Positions 9,458-19,331 of a DNA stretch of 64,000 bases are shown piece by piece; positions within the stretch are counted from its first letter, which is position 1; every line of letters starts with the position of its first letter. A program made the position numbers and the translations under genes. The stretch spans positions 1 to 64,000 of the IMG/VR virus record IMGVR_UViG_3300046096_000189, one strand, 5' to 3'. The stretch is from a virus. The notes under the pieces are model-generated. The model was given only the letters and a program-made list of their open reading frames with translations. It did not search any database and was not told where the DNA came from.

Positions 9458-10171
9458 TTAAGCTCGAAGTATGCTTTCGATTTTATCCACTTTGGTGGTG
9501 GGGGTAACTAAAGCACTCACAACACCATCAGAGAAATAACTACCAGCTATCTTGTTAACTGTGCTGTTAACAGAATAGAAGATGCTGCTTAAAGGAACAA
9601 AGTCTATCTTGCTGTTGACTATGTCAGCATAGCTTTTAGCCACAGACCGTATGTACTTAGATCTATCATCTTTACTTCTGGTGACCATAGAAGCTATTAA
9701 TTCAATAACTTCATAGTTACCAGCCACATCACTACCAGCATGTGACTTTGCAGTATCGAATAACTTACCTACATCTTCATAACCCATATACCAAGGTATC
9801 TTACCTTTGAATATGAACTCATCGAAAATGTTGTACATCAACAGATCGTCTCTTACCACTTCGGTGTTCTTAATAACCACATCACCAGCTCTGAATTCAA
9901 ATTGATGATATTCAACCTCATCAATCTCAACCACAGAAGTCTTAAATGGATTAATAGACATAACCGCAGTTACGTTGCATAACGTGTATTCACCATTCTC
10001 AAAGATCACAGGAAAGCAACCGTAGATTCTGGTTTCCACGCCTACTTCACCCAGACCTCTTTCAGAGTAACGATAAGGAACTTGTATCTTACAGTTTTCT
10101 TTTGTAAGTATCTGTCCCTTACCATTATCTACCAGTTTGGCTTTACACGCTGGTGAGCGTGTGTACTTCAT
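9458..10171 (-). CDS. Conserved hypothetical protein
   Basis: 237 residues. The ATG at 10171 overlaps the TGA of the upstream 486-residue gene (ATGA), so the two are translationally coupled. The N-terminal half is beta-rich (EYHQFEFRAGDVVIKNTEVV) and the C-terminal half is helical. No recognised motif. Coupling to a helical 486-residue protein suggests a shared structural or assembly role. Confidence 0.65.
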   Translation of the reverse strand: MKYTRSPACKAKLVDNGKGQILTKENCKIQVPYRYSERGLGEVGVETRIYGCFPVIFENGEYTLCNVTAVMSINPFKTSVVEIDEVEYHQFEFRAGDVVIKNTEVVRDDLLMYNIFDEFIFKGKIPWYMGYEDVGKLFDTAKSHAGSDVAGNYEVIELIASMVTRSKDDRSKYIRSVAKSYADIVNSKIDFVPLSSIFYSVNSTVNKIAGSYFSDGVVSALVTPTTKVDKIESILRA

Positions 10172-11628
10172 GATTGAACAGGTGTGATCTGGTCAGCCAG
10201 ATAGTCAGTGACATAGTTTACAGCAGAAACCAAAGCTGCTTCTCTTGGATCCAGATTAGGATTCAGTTTAGTAGCTTGTTCAATACCAGACAGAATCTGA
10301 TAACCTGCTGTAAAATAGAAACGTGCACGAGCCATCAAATTCAAAGCCAGTTCAGCAACCAGATCCAAATCATGCAGCTTGAGACAGCCGATATATTCAG
10401 ACGCTACTTTCATAACTGTGTTTGCGTACTGAGGATCTTTATTGACGTATTCTTTTTCTACATCAGACAAATTACACATATGTGTATTCATCACAGTCAG
10501 TAAGAACAATTTGGTGTTATCCAAACGAGCGTTCTCAGCAGACACAGATGCAAATGAACAATAAGAGTTCCAGCCACGGGTCAGAGCGTCTCGTGAATCC
10601 AAAACTGTAGACAAAGATGTAGCTCCGCTGTTGGTAGCACAAACACCCAACACCATCTCTACAGTACCGCCTTGTTCAAGATAAGCTCTGTAAACAGAAC
10701 CTTGAACATAGATAGACTTAGTCTTGCTATCAGACTTCAGAATCAGAGTGTTGTTCTTGATCATGAAGTAAGCGCGTTTGATAAGGCTGTTCAACATAGA
10801 ACCAGCAAAATCACGCACTTCCAACATGTAAGACTGATACTCGTTCAAGCTGGTGTTCAAACCTTCAGGTACGTTGCTATGTAGTTTCTGAGCCATAGTG
10901 TACAGCACCAGACACATATACAAAGCATCATACAGATTCTGCTGACCCAGAGTAGAGTAACTTACATCTAATCCGCTATTTGGATTCTGTCTGAAGAAAG
11001 CATCAAAGACTCTTTTAGCAAAATCATCACCTATTTCTACAACAGCTTCATTAAGCAGCTTATCGATACGAGCAGAACCCAAAGACAACAAAGAGTTGTG
11101 ATCAACAACCACATCATCAAAGCTAACATAGCCCTTAGGGATAATAGAAGCTTTACCTTCGTAGTACTTAAACTGCTCAATGAAACTCTGGTCTTCAAAC
11201 AAAGCAGGAAGTTCTTTCTGAACGATGTTGAAAGAACTGGCAGGATCCACTACTTTGTTACGCTGACAATACTCAGCATACTCAGTCATAAATTCCAGAA
11301 CATGAGGCTTAACCACATTACGAGCTATCGCTATGTGAGAAGTTACCACACCACTAAGAGTGTCGATGACTTGGCCAATAGCGTTGTCGTGTAAAGATGG
11401 GCTCTCAAGAGTTCCTGTTGAAACAGATGCAAGATCGTCTGCTGTAGTATTGATATACTCAGCAGACATCAAAGTCTCAGGAGATACCAATGCATTCTCT
11501 GCATTACAGGAAGACAGATTAACCAACTGACCGAGAAGAGAATTGCTATTGGCTACCAGAGCCTTTTTCTGACCTGCGTAGTGAGCACCCAGCTCATACG
11601 AAGAAGTCAAAATTATTTTATCTAACAT
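10168..11628 (-). CDS. Conserved hypothetical helical protein, probably virion-associated
   Basis: 486 residues, ATG at 11628 with AGGA about 9 nt upstream. Mostly alpha-helical with many Asn, Ser, Leu and Tyr, and no membrane or catalytic signature. It lies upstream of and overlaps the 237-residue gene. It is downstream of the polymerase block in the same direction but separated by a hairpin at 11661-11690. Its function is unknown. Confidence 0.68.
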   Translation of the reverse strand: MLDKIILTSSYELGAHYAGQKKALVANSNSLLGQLVNLSSCNAENALVSPETLMSAEYINTTADDLASVSTGTLESPSLHDNAIGQVIDTLSGVVTSHIAIARNVVKPHVLEFMTEYAEYCQRNKVVDPASSFNIVQKELPALFEDQSFIEQFKYYEGKASIIPKGYVSFDDVVVDHNSLLSLGSARIDKLLNEAVVEIGDDFAKRVFDAFFRQNPNSGLDVSYSTLGQQNLYDALYMCLVLYTMAQKLHSNVPEGLNTSLNEYQSYMLEVRDFAGSMLNSLIKRAYFMIKNNTLILKSDSKTKSIYVQGSVYRAYLEQGGTVEMVLGVCATNSGATSLSTVLDSRDALTRGWNSYCSFASVSAENARLDNTKLFLLTVMNTHMCNLSDVEKEYVNKDPQYANTVMKVASEYIGCLKLHDLDLVAELALNLMARARFYFTAGYQILSGIEQATKLNPNLDPREAALVSAVNYVTDYLADQITPVQS

Positions 11629-11660
11629 GTTAGCGTCCTAAAAAAGAATGGGAATACGGA

Positions 11661-11690
11661 ACATCCAGCTAGACGTATCTAGCCGGATGT
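11661..11690 (-). terminator. Hairpin after the polymerase operon
   Basis: ACATCCAGCTAGA / TCTAGCCGGATGT stem downstream of the small gene at 11703. It probably ends or attenuates the RNA polymerase transcript before the 486-residue gene. Confidence 0.65.
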
Positions 11691-11702
11691 CATTTATAAG
11701 GA

Positions 11703-11894
11703 TTACTTAACCGCAGCTAATTTAGCTTGTAATCTTTGCTTCACCAAACTGTGAATCACTTCAGCAGTGGCTTTAGATCCATTAATCGCGTTAGAGATAT
11801 CGTTACCAGCAATGTTGGCAACCACACTCTTGACGATCTGACCTACGTTAGCAATAACCACTGTGTTGTGGACGGTGAGATTAGGAATAGCCAT
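11703..11894 (-). CDS. Small hypothetical protein downstream of RNAP beta
   Basis: 63 residues, ATG at 11894 with AAAGGTTAAAC upstream; it begins only 2 nt after the stop of the last beta exon. It is Ala/Val/Asn-rich (MAIPNLTVHNTVVIANVGQI) and ends in a basic helix. It may be a small structural protein co-expressed with the polymerase. No family recognised. Confidence 0.65.
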   Translation of the reverse strand: MAIPNLTVHNTVVIANVGQIVKSVVANIAGNDISNAINGSKATAEVIHSLVKQRLQAKLAAVK

Positions 11895-11896
11895 GT

Positions 11897-12103
11897 TTAA
11901 CCTTTATAGACTTTAACTGCCTTTTCGGCAACTTTCTTTAACAACGTGGTGGTGGTACCTATCAGAAATGGAGAATTAACAACACGAGCCATAATGGATC
12001 TAAATCCAAAAATAGCATCGACTCTTTCACCAGATTCTGTATGGACATCATAGTCCATAATTTCACCTATCACACTCTTCATTTGATTAGCGAACACAAT
12101 TTT
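11897..12103 (-). CDS. RNA polymerase beta subunit, exon 3 (C-terminal end)
   Basis: 68 codons plus stop. The spliced reading begins AAA ATT GTG TTC and joins exon 2 to read GDKIVFANQMKSVIGEI, matching the conserved GDKMAGRHGNKGVIS region of bacterial beta. The later segment VDAIFGFRSIMARVVNSP matches the VDIVLNPLGVPSRMNIG region. An ATG-like start inside it would give only a 66-residue orphan, which is less likely than an exon. The subunit stops where cellular beta continues into its C-terminal clamp region, as in split phiKZ-like polymerases. Joined exons give about 1428 residues. Confidence 0.82.
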   Translation of the reverse strand, partial: KIVFANQMKSVIGEIMDYDVHTESGERVDAIFGFRSIMARVVNSPFLIGTTTTLLKKVAEKAVKVYKG

Positions 12104-13721
12104 CGTTATCTTCAGATAAGGGCGTTAGTCCTATCTCGCACCATAACGCGCAGCTCTAGCTTTCACTAGATGTCGAGACTATATCTTTACCGTACTTTAT
12201 AAATACGGTATCTTCCGTTTCGAACTCCACTCGGAGCCCTACAGGTTGGTAAAACCTTAGTCGTTGGCCACACTCCTATACGGAGCTTCGGTGCTGGGTT
12301 GTCCATTGTAATATCTCAACACTTTTTAAAACCATGACGCTTACCGTTTCCAGTTTCGCTTTGGTAGCTGAGCTTTAGGAGTTTCCCGCAATTAGGAAGA
12401 ATTCTACGTCGCTATTACTAGCAACTAGGACTATCAGTACTCATTTCCTTAAAAGTGAATTCATCATAAGACTTTCCTGTTTTTAATCTATCTGCTAAAG
12501 TTCTTTTATCTAAGCCAATGTCAATTGTCACTGATCTCTTACTTTTATATACTTTCACATCGCCAGTAGTCAGATTAGTAACTATTACCATTTTTGGTGG
12601 AGTGAATCTAGTTTCTCTGAAATTTTCAGGCCATTTGTCCTTTGACACTTTTCTGAACAAATAACCGCTATGCGATATCACATCAACTGATCGTAGTGCA
12701 GACTCTATGCGGTCCTGACTAACACCAGTCAATTCTGACAATTCTTTCACCGACTTAGCTTTAACAACTTTTTTGGAATCTAGTTCCAAAGCCTCTAATA
12801 GAACTTTATGATGCTTACGAGCGGTTTGGATGACAGCCTGGTTATATTGCCAGGTTCTCTTCCCAACGTCTTTTGTAAACATCAGCTCAAAACGATTCAG
12901 GAATAAATTTGCAACGATCTCATTACCATGTTTTCTATAAATGGGTTTAACTGACCGCATACCCAGATATTTGAAAGCTTTTTTAAGTGAATAATGCTCG
13001 CTTACACTGTCGGTTTCCCAGTCTTTTACAAGCACATTGACACTGTCTGTTTTCAAACCTGTAACCATGGCGTGGGTGTTATTTTCTTTTGATGTCACCC
13101 ATTCTAAATTTTTTAAATCGTCGTTCTGTTTGTTTCCGTCGATGTGGTTAACAAAGAATTTATTTGCGGGATCGCTGTTTCTTAAAAAGGCTCGCGCAAG
13201 AAGAATGTGGACACACACACCTCTCCATCTATTTTTATCAGGATCATATATTGATACTTCAGTATAACCATAAGAACTTCTTCGTCGATTCATTCTCTTG
13301 TATTTTAAAAGAGAAATTACATCTCCGGCTCTATTGATTATAAAACCAGGGAAACCTGGAATCAGTACATATCCATCTTTATAACAAATAGGGGTTCGTA
13401 TTTCCATCAGCCACTGACATCTTAGTTTAAGCACTTTTGATTTACATTCAGTAAATGTTATCTTTTCCAATTCAGGTAAAGTCAACATAACCTCATAATG
13501 AGCCAAAAGACTTAACCAATGTCTGTGATAGGTTCTGTATACATCACCTATCAAAACACTAATAACATTCTTCTCAACTTTCACAGACGGGGAATTTTCA
13601 TTTTCCTTGAACCAACATTCGTGATTCTGATTAAAAACATATCTTTTATCCACTAATAAAGGTTTTAGCATATATAGATCCTGAGTTATTATTCTCACTC
13701 TATATATGGAATACTGCTTTA
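12104..13721 (-). mobile_element. Group I intron D in RNAP beta, carrying an HNH homing endonuclease
   Basis: 1618 nt between beta exons 2 and 3. The 5' exon ends GGT GAT and the intron ends in G (AACG) before AAA ATT; splicing restores GDK. Core elements on the minus strand: P-like AATTGCGGGAAAC (12381-12393), R-like GGCCAACGACTA (12258-12269) and S-like AAGATATAGTCTC (12175-12187). R GACTA pairs with S TAGTC (P7). The endonuclease frame occupies the 5' part; the ribozyme core fills 12104-12417, which holds no other gene. Confidence 0.88.
12418..13671 (-). CDS. Intron-encoded HNH homing endonuclease with NUMOD-type modules
   Basis: The frame opens at a GTG (13698), but ATG 13671 has AGGA at 7 nt and is preferred, giving 417 residues. 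A NUMOD4-like segment (IPGFPGFIINRAGDVISL) precedes the HNH core FVNHIDGNKQNDDLKNLEWV followed by NNTHA. Conserved His and Asn residues of the beta-beta-alpha-metal fold are visible. The C-terminal part has helix-turn-helix-like DNA-binding repeats (KSVKELSELTGVSQDRIESA). The enzyme would cut intronless beta alleles near the insertion site and promote homing. The stop codon lies only a few bases before the intron core, so gene and ribozyme are tightly packed. Confidence 0.88.
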   Translation of the reverse strand: MLKPLLVDKRYVFNQNHECWFKENENSPSVKVEKNVISVLIGDVYRTYHRHWLSLLAHYEVMLTLPELEKITFTECKSKVLKLRCQWLMEIRTPICYKDGYVLIPGFPGFIINRAGDVISLLKYKRMNRRRSSYGYTEVSIYDPDKNRWRGVCVHILLARAFLRNSDPANKFFVNHIDGNKQNDDLKNLEWVTSKENNTHAMVTGLKTDSVNVLVKDWETDSVSEHYSLKKAFKYLGMRSVKPIYRKHGNEIVANLFLNRFELMFTKDVGKRTWQYNQAVIQTARKHHKVLLEALELDSKKVVKAKSVKELSELTGVSQDRIESALRSVDVISHSGYLFRKVSKDKWPENFRETRFTPPKMVIVTNLTTGDVKVYKSKRSVTIDIGLDKRTLADRLKTGKSYDEFTFKEMSTDSPSC

Positions 13722-14630
13722 ATCACCTACGCCAGATACGGTGTCTATGGTGATGTAGAGTTTGATCTCTGCTTTGTCTAAAGCCAGTCTTGTGCCACCG
13801 ACTCTATACTCGTCATTGACCTCGCCCGTCATGGACCCATTACCTATAGACCTGGAGTTAGCAGAAAAGTTCTTATCGCTCTTATCAGCTAAAGCTCTTA
13901 AAGAAGGAGACATGTCTTCTTTAGATCCATGGTAGTAAACTTCTATTCTATCTAGCACTCCGTCATATTTAGACTTGATAGCCTGTTTAGACAGATCCGC
14001 TAAAACAGATAAAGAAGCTTCATCAAACTGACCAGTAGAAGTAATCTCATCCTCAAGAACTAGCAGTATGTCATTAGGTTTAATCTCTTTACCGAATTCC
14101 ACCACGTTGTGGATATTCTGCTTAAAAGAAACCATAACAGACTTCATCTTGGTGGTCTTAGCTGTAGTCATACCAGAAACACGTTTAGAAACAGCAGAGC
14201 TGTCTTCATGTGTTTGGTTGGTTTCCATCAAAGCCACTTTGACAGTCATAGAGTTCTTCATCACGACACGCTTAGGATCAAGCATATCTCTTTCAAAGAA
14301 CCCTGTGTTGTAAGCTATGTTATCACCCTTAATGAATTTATCGCCAGGTTTTAACTCAGTTACAACATCATGAGGATATACACTACCTTCTGCTTTACCA
14401 TAGATACGCCCTAGTTGAACACCTTTTCTTTCACCACTTGCGTATTCGATAATTATACCACGATTGTCCACGCTGATAACTTTACCAGCTTCAGTGGCGT
14501 TAAATGCAAACAAACCACTTGTCCTGTTAGCCACTACGTAATCATAACCTGTTCTTACGATAGGTTGGTGGTAATCTCTACAAGCGATGGTATGTGCCTG
14601 CTGTATTTGGACAAAGTTGACCCGTTTTCC
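13722..14630 (-). CDS. RNA polymerase beta subunit, exon 2
   Basis: 303 codons. The first codons after splicing (GGA AAA CGG GTC) complete DDGKRVNFVQIQQAHTI, equivalent to the DDANRALMGSNMQ region of beta near the rifampicin pocket. Later, MKNSMTVKVALMETNQTHEDS aligns with GQNMRVAFMPWNGYNFEDS. It ends IDTVSGVGD, the start of the GDK motif continued in exon 3. An apparent stand-alone frame with a TTG start at 14642 is an artefact of reading into the intron. Confidence 0.85.
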
Positions 14631-15993
14631 CTTACTGTCCAATAAAGTCGCTCAGCTTCACAGCTTACCCTCTTTACCCGGTGTGCTCAGACACCCGCCT
14701 ATATTCTCATACAGGAACAGACTATATCTTCACCCTCTGTATACAGTAGGGCGCTCTCCGCTTCGAATACCGCTAGGTATCCTACAGGTTGATAAAACCT
14801 TAGTCGTTGAACTTTACACATGGTTGATCAGAATCAACTTTAGCGTCTTAGCTGCTGATTGTCTCTACCTACTAATTTTCAAACACGTTACGTATGTGTT
14901 TTCACACTCCGCTTTGGTTTAGTAGTCTAACAAGAGTTTCCAGCAATTCAAAGAGATTCTTTGAAAAGTTTCTTTTCCAAAGGACTTAACTGACTGTAAT
15001 ACACATACTTTCTACCGTCACGGTGAACCTTTGCTTCTTGGTTTAAACGCCAGTGTAAGGTAGTTATTTTAATACCATTATCGCTAGCGCAACTTGTGAC
15101 AGACTTATATATTTTTCTTTCGTCTGTCAGACAGTTCCAAACAGTTATGACTTTACACCCTGTGAAATTTTCATAACTTTCAATGAAATCTGTGTGTGTT
15201 ACCCAAGGTATCGAATTATCATTAGGTTTAAGCTGAATAAAATTATCTATAACCGGCTGATCTTTGTTGTAAAACAACTGAGAAACATAACCTGTGCTTA
15301 AGCCTAATTTTGACGATACTTCATTACAACTACTGTAGATAGTGATTCTTTCAATAGCTGGATATGTTCTCACCGCAACGCTTTTGTTCCTACCGTAAAG
15401 TTTTTTCGCTTCTTCTAAATCTTTTATTTCAACCCAAGGTGTTTTATCTTTCTTCAGTTTGAATTGTTGACCAGATGGCGATAATCTTTTACCTAGGTAT
15501 CTTAATCTGTATAAAACAGTATCCTTACTAACACCAAGATGTTTGGAACATTCAATGATGCTAGGGTATTCCGATATCAAACCACTTTTAACATCTCTTA
15601 CTAAAATAGGTAAACACTTTCTACTTAAGTTGTTAAGACCTGCGTGTTCAACGTTCTGTTTAGGTGTTACGATTTCAAGATTTTCAAGTGTGTTGTTGTG
15701 TTTATTACCGTCCTTATGGTTTACATACAACTCACCAAACTTTTCATAATCGCTGCAAATAAAACAAAACGCTATCAGTCTATGCAATCCCCAAGTTAAG
15801 GTTACGCCATTATCGGATGTTAATCTAATATTGGTGTAACCTGCTGGATTTATAGATCCTTTTAAAAACTTTTCTCTATGAAACGAAAAAACTTTTCCAT
15901 CTGGCGAGACTCTGTATTTAGAGTAACCTTTTGGAATCTTAAAATTAGGTGTATTACATTCAGTCATATACAGTTCCTCACTGTATATATTTA
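14631..15993 (-). mobile_element. Group I intron C in RNAP beta, carrying an HNH homing endonuclease
   Basis: 1363 nt. The 5' exon ends CAA GAT GAT, and the intron ends TTGGACAGTAAG before GGA AAA CGG, restoring DDGKRV. Core elements on the minus strand: P-like AATTGCTGGAAAC (14936-14948), R-like GTTCAACGACTA (14801-14812) and S-like AAGATATAGTCTG (14718-14730). Its 3' third is clearly similar to the two beta-prime introns (shared AGACACCGGG-type and CGACTTT-TGGAC segments). The endonuclease frame sits in the 5' part. The core region 14631-14947 holds no other gene. Confidence 0.9.
14948..15967 (-). CDS. Intron-encoded HNH homing endonuclease
   Basis: 339 residues, ATG at 15967 with GAGGA 7 nt upstream. 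A NUMOD4-like N-terminus (IPKGYSKYRVSPDGKVFSF) leads to the HNH core LYVNHKDGNKHNNTLENLEI with VEHAG after it. The C-terminal half contains repeated helix-turn-helix-like modules (IIECSKHLGVSKDTVLYRL; SCNEVSSKLGLSTGYVSQL; VTSCASDNGIKITTLHWRL) typical of DNA recognition by HNH homing enzymes. The termination codon TGA overlaps the start of the ribozyme core. It is related to, but clearly diverged from, the enzyme in intron D. Confidence 0.9.
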   Translation of the reverse strand: MTECNTPNFKIPKGYSKYRVSPDGKVFSFHREKFLKGSINPAGYTNIRLTSDNGVTLTWGLHRLIAFCFICSDYEKFGELYVNHKDGNKHNNTLENLEIVTPKQNVEHAGLNNLSRKCLPILVRDVKSGLISEYPSIIECSKHLGVSKDTVLYRLRYLGKRLSPSGQQFKLKKDKTPWVEIKDLEEAKKLYGRNKSVAVRTYPAIERITIYSSCNEVSSKLGLSTGYVSQLFYNKDQPVIDNFIQLKPNDNSIPWVTHTDFIESYENFTGCKVITVWNCLTDERKIYKSVTSCASDNGIKITTLHWRLNQEAKVHRDGRKYVYYSQLSPLEKKLFKESL

Positions 15994-18900
15994 ATCATCT
16001 TGACTACTACCTGGTGCAAGCATAGTGGCTGTGCTTACCATAGAAGCAGGTGTTACATTTTTATCAGCTTTGATAATCCCACGCATATCCTTAAAATTTG
16101 GATTAGACGAAAGATAGAAGTTGATACCCACGTCACCGCTGTCAACAGAAGCTTCAGAGACCACACCTACATCAGACACATGAAAAGCTCTGGTGGCTTT
16201 GTTCATGGATTCTTTACCACGACCACCTTCACCTACATATGTCACTATCTCAGACTCTTTCATGTTCTGGATAGGGTTGATATCCTCTACTAACTTAATA
16301 GCAGGGTCTTTCATAATAGCTGACCATACAGCAAAAGGAGACATATCTATCTTGGATCTTCCAGAGATATTCTTATTCCTATACTGTCTTATAGCTGTAG
16401 ATAATTGACTGTAGACTATGCCAGAGATACGCTCATAACCTCTGATACGCATGTGGTTTAGGTCTTGAGTATCTGGATGGCTGTAATCTACAAGCATCTC
16501 AGTAGACTTGACTAACAAACCTTCAAAAGTAACAGGCATGTTCATCTGCTCAAGTATGGTTTTAGTAATCCCATCTATAAACAGTTGACGATAGACATCC
16601 AGTTCACGTATGTATAGTGAGCTCAGAGATTTACTTTCAAACAAGTTGAAATAAACATCTTTGTCGTTATACATCTCTACCGGATATTGTTTTAGAGTTT
16701 TCTCAAAGTCTAAGAAGCCAGAGAGTATTAAACTGGCTGCTTTCTGTTTCCTGCTGAATATGTAAGACACATCAGCAAACTTCAAAGCGTATTCATCTTG
16801 CTGAAGATCCTTTTGGAACCTGCCTTCGACGACACGATACTTGGCTTTAAGAAGAGTCAGTAGTTTATCTAGCCCAATGTAGTACCCAAGCACTACACCG
16901 ACAGGTATTGTCTTAGCAAATACTCTAAGCTCTGTAAAGTCTACAGGTGATTTGGTTTTATCTATCCCTAGCATGGTCTCTATATGACCTATGCTGACAT
17001 ATCCACCTGCTTTATAGATAAAGAATTCTTCAGTCTCAGCCATCACGATAGGTTCCAGCTTAGCTGTAAACCCACAGACTATACTTCCGTTCTTCTCTAT
17101 TTTAGCAAAGTCGTCAGAAATAACAGATCGATCTCTTTCATCAAAGATGAAAGTATTACCTGCTATCTTAAACGTTTTATAGTTTTGAGACAGAAAGCTA
17201 TAGAGGTAAGGAGCTTTAAGTAAGTTGTTATACACGTTAGCAGGACCCAGATCTGTAATGACAGGGTTTTCTAACATGCTTAACTTACTGATGTTTCTCA
17301 ATAACCAATCGTAAGAGCTGTTGGCTTTCTTATCAGATACAGCCACAAACGTCTTACCGTAATAGCTGGTTAAAGCTACTGTGATAGGGTCTATTTTGCG
17401 GATAGGTGTATCTACACGCTGTTTTCTGTAAGAGTAAGAAGACCCACCTACCTTCATCACTCCGTCTTCATCCACACACGGTACTCTGAACCGTATCGTA
17501 GAAGCCATACCGTCTACAGGTTTAAACTGTACTTCATGTACATCGTAGGCACCCATGACACTACTTTCATTTCTGATCTCATAGCTGGTTATAGCTACAC
17601 CAGCTTTCTGTAAACCAGACACCATCATCAACATGTCTTTCTTCATGACTTTGTTGATGTAAGCTTTATCAAAAGACTGTAAAGAAGATTCAGCCATCGT
17701 CTTGTCTAACATGTATTCAGACGTGACTATTTTATTGTCTTCTTCATTTAAAGTGACATCAGCTACTGTAACAGAGTTCAACTCAGAGATTTTCTTCTTG
17801 CTACCGTAAGGATCTTCTATGTTGTCAAATTCTTCAGCCAGCTTAACCATCTTTTTATAATCAGCTGCTGACAACCTACCAGTATCAGCAGCAGCATCTA
17901 TAGACATTTTAAGACTTTCTTTATAAGTCTTATCCCCATAGACTTCAGCTTGTACTTGTTCTTCTGTAAATACTCTCTTGAGTTTGGTTTCGGTAACTGC
18001 ACCTTCACCATCTACAGATATGCCTTTCTTGGCTAACTTGTTCTTCTGTACAGTATCAGCTACTTTGACTTCTTCATCCACTTGAGCCAATATAGCGTCA
18101 ATATCTTTTATATCGTTTAAACCATCGTCTTCATCCTCAGAAACCTCAGGCTTTTTATCTGTGGTTTCTTTTGCTTTAGACTTGGTAACACCATGCATGA
18201 AAGCATCTGATACCTCACCAGGTAGATCTACCTCATCATCGAAGTCAACAGACTCTGCATCCTGAACAGGATCTTCCATCAAAGGTTCTTCTTCTGCAAT
18301 CTCAGAAGAAGTATTCAGCTCCATCAAAAACTTCAGAAACAACTTCTGGATGTGGGTATCCTCAAGCTGCATAGTGTCATTAAAGCCTGTTAGGTTGTTA
18401 TGTCCTTTGATCCAACTAGACATATAACCTAAGTTAACGATAGAAGCTTTATTGGTTTTGTTAAAGAAAACGATGTTTACTTTAGAAAGCTTGTCCTCAG
18501 TGATACCAGACAAAACACTTTGACCTGAGTTCTCTTTATCCAACCATTTGTAAACCTCAAGAACAAACAGTTTCTCAACTGTATTAAATACAGTCAGTAA
18601 ACCTGTACTAGGCTTGGCTTTAGAGAACTGTTCTAAGAAGCTAACTGCAGGTACCTCTTTAGGCACAGACATGAAGATAAAGTGATGCCTTCCAGATATC
18701 CCACAATCTTTAGACACGTTTTCAAATAACGTATTATAAAGATTCTTAAACTTGAAATAAGGCGTTGTAGCCAGATCCATGTATTTATAACTCTCATGCA
18801 GATAGTTATAATTTTTCACGATTAAAGTACTGCTGTCTTTAACAACAGCTGTGGCTTCAGGTCTGTATTGAAACAGTTTGTTTTTCAGATGGAAATCTCT

Positions 18901-19164
18901 GATAGCCACTTTCAATACAAAAGGTACCTTCCTGGCACCACCTTCTGTAAAGTCCGACACAAAGACATAGTCAGTAGCTATCCTGTTTTTAAAACCTTTG
19001 AAATAAAGCTTAGAAACATCAAGATCCATACCACCATCCATAGTGAGGTGGTGGTAAACAGAATCTCTGGGAAAGCTTATGAAATCCACTATTTTTGGAC
19101 TGACTAAGTTCTGTATGCGTCTGGTACCTGATTCTCTATAGAAGAGATTAAAAAGTTTTTGCAT
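15994..19164 (-). CDS. RNA polymerase beta subunit, exon 1 (phiKZ gp178-like)
   Basis: 1057 codons, ATG at 19164, 5 nt after the beta-prime stop. The C-terminal end TPASMVSTATMLAPGSSQDD matches the beta segment before the rifampicin-pocket loop, and YRKQRVDTPIRKIDPITVAL is a typical phage-polymerase stretch. Residues about 288-390 form a strongly acidic low-complexity insert (EDEDDGLND, DFDDEVD) that I see no bacterial counterpart for. The exon ends at GAT GAT followed by an in-frame TAA supplied by the intron, so unspliced RNA gives a truncated subunit. Together with beta-prime it forms a phage polymerase; virion versus non-virion type is inferred as virion from its neighbour, the gp181-like tail protein. 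Confidence 0.88.
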
Positions 19165-19169
19165 GTTGT

Positions 19170-19331
19170 TTAACCTGTCATGTTGGCCAGTGTTAACTCA
19201 AGAACATCATCTCCAGCACTGAAGTTCATCTTGTTATTTACACCGACATAGAAATCTCTAGAATTTAATTTGTTTCTGATCTCTAACTTAGACTCTTCAG
19301 ACAGAACGCAAACTAAAGACATCGTATCACC
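19170..19331 (-). CDS. RNA polymerase beta-prime N-terminal subunit, exon 3
   Basis: 53 codons plus stop TAA. Spliced, it begins GGT GAT ACG ATG TCT and supplies the last Gly-Asp of the catalytic DFDGD motif, then SLVCVLSEESKLEIRNKL, as in phage beta-prime proteins. The subunit ends LTLANMTG soon after the catalytic loop, so the rest of beta-prime must be a separate gene outside the window, as in phiKZ-like split polymerases. The unspliced frame extending to 19517 is intron sequence. Confidence 0.87.
   Translation of the reverse strand, partial: GDTMSLVCVLSEESKLEIRNKLNSRDFYVGVNNKMNFSAGDDVLELTLANMTG

Noticed and set aside
13719-14642. 307-residue stand-alone protein with TTG start
   Set aside because: The first four codons are intron; the remainder completes conserved beta motifs only when joined to exon 1.
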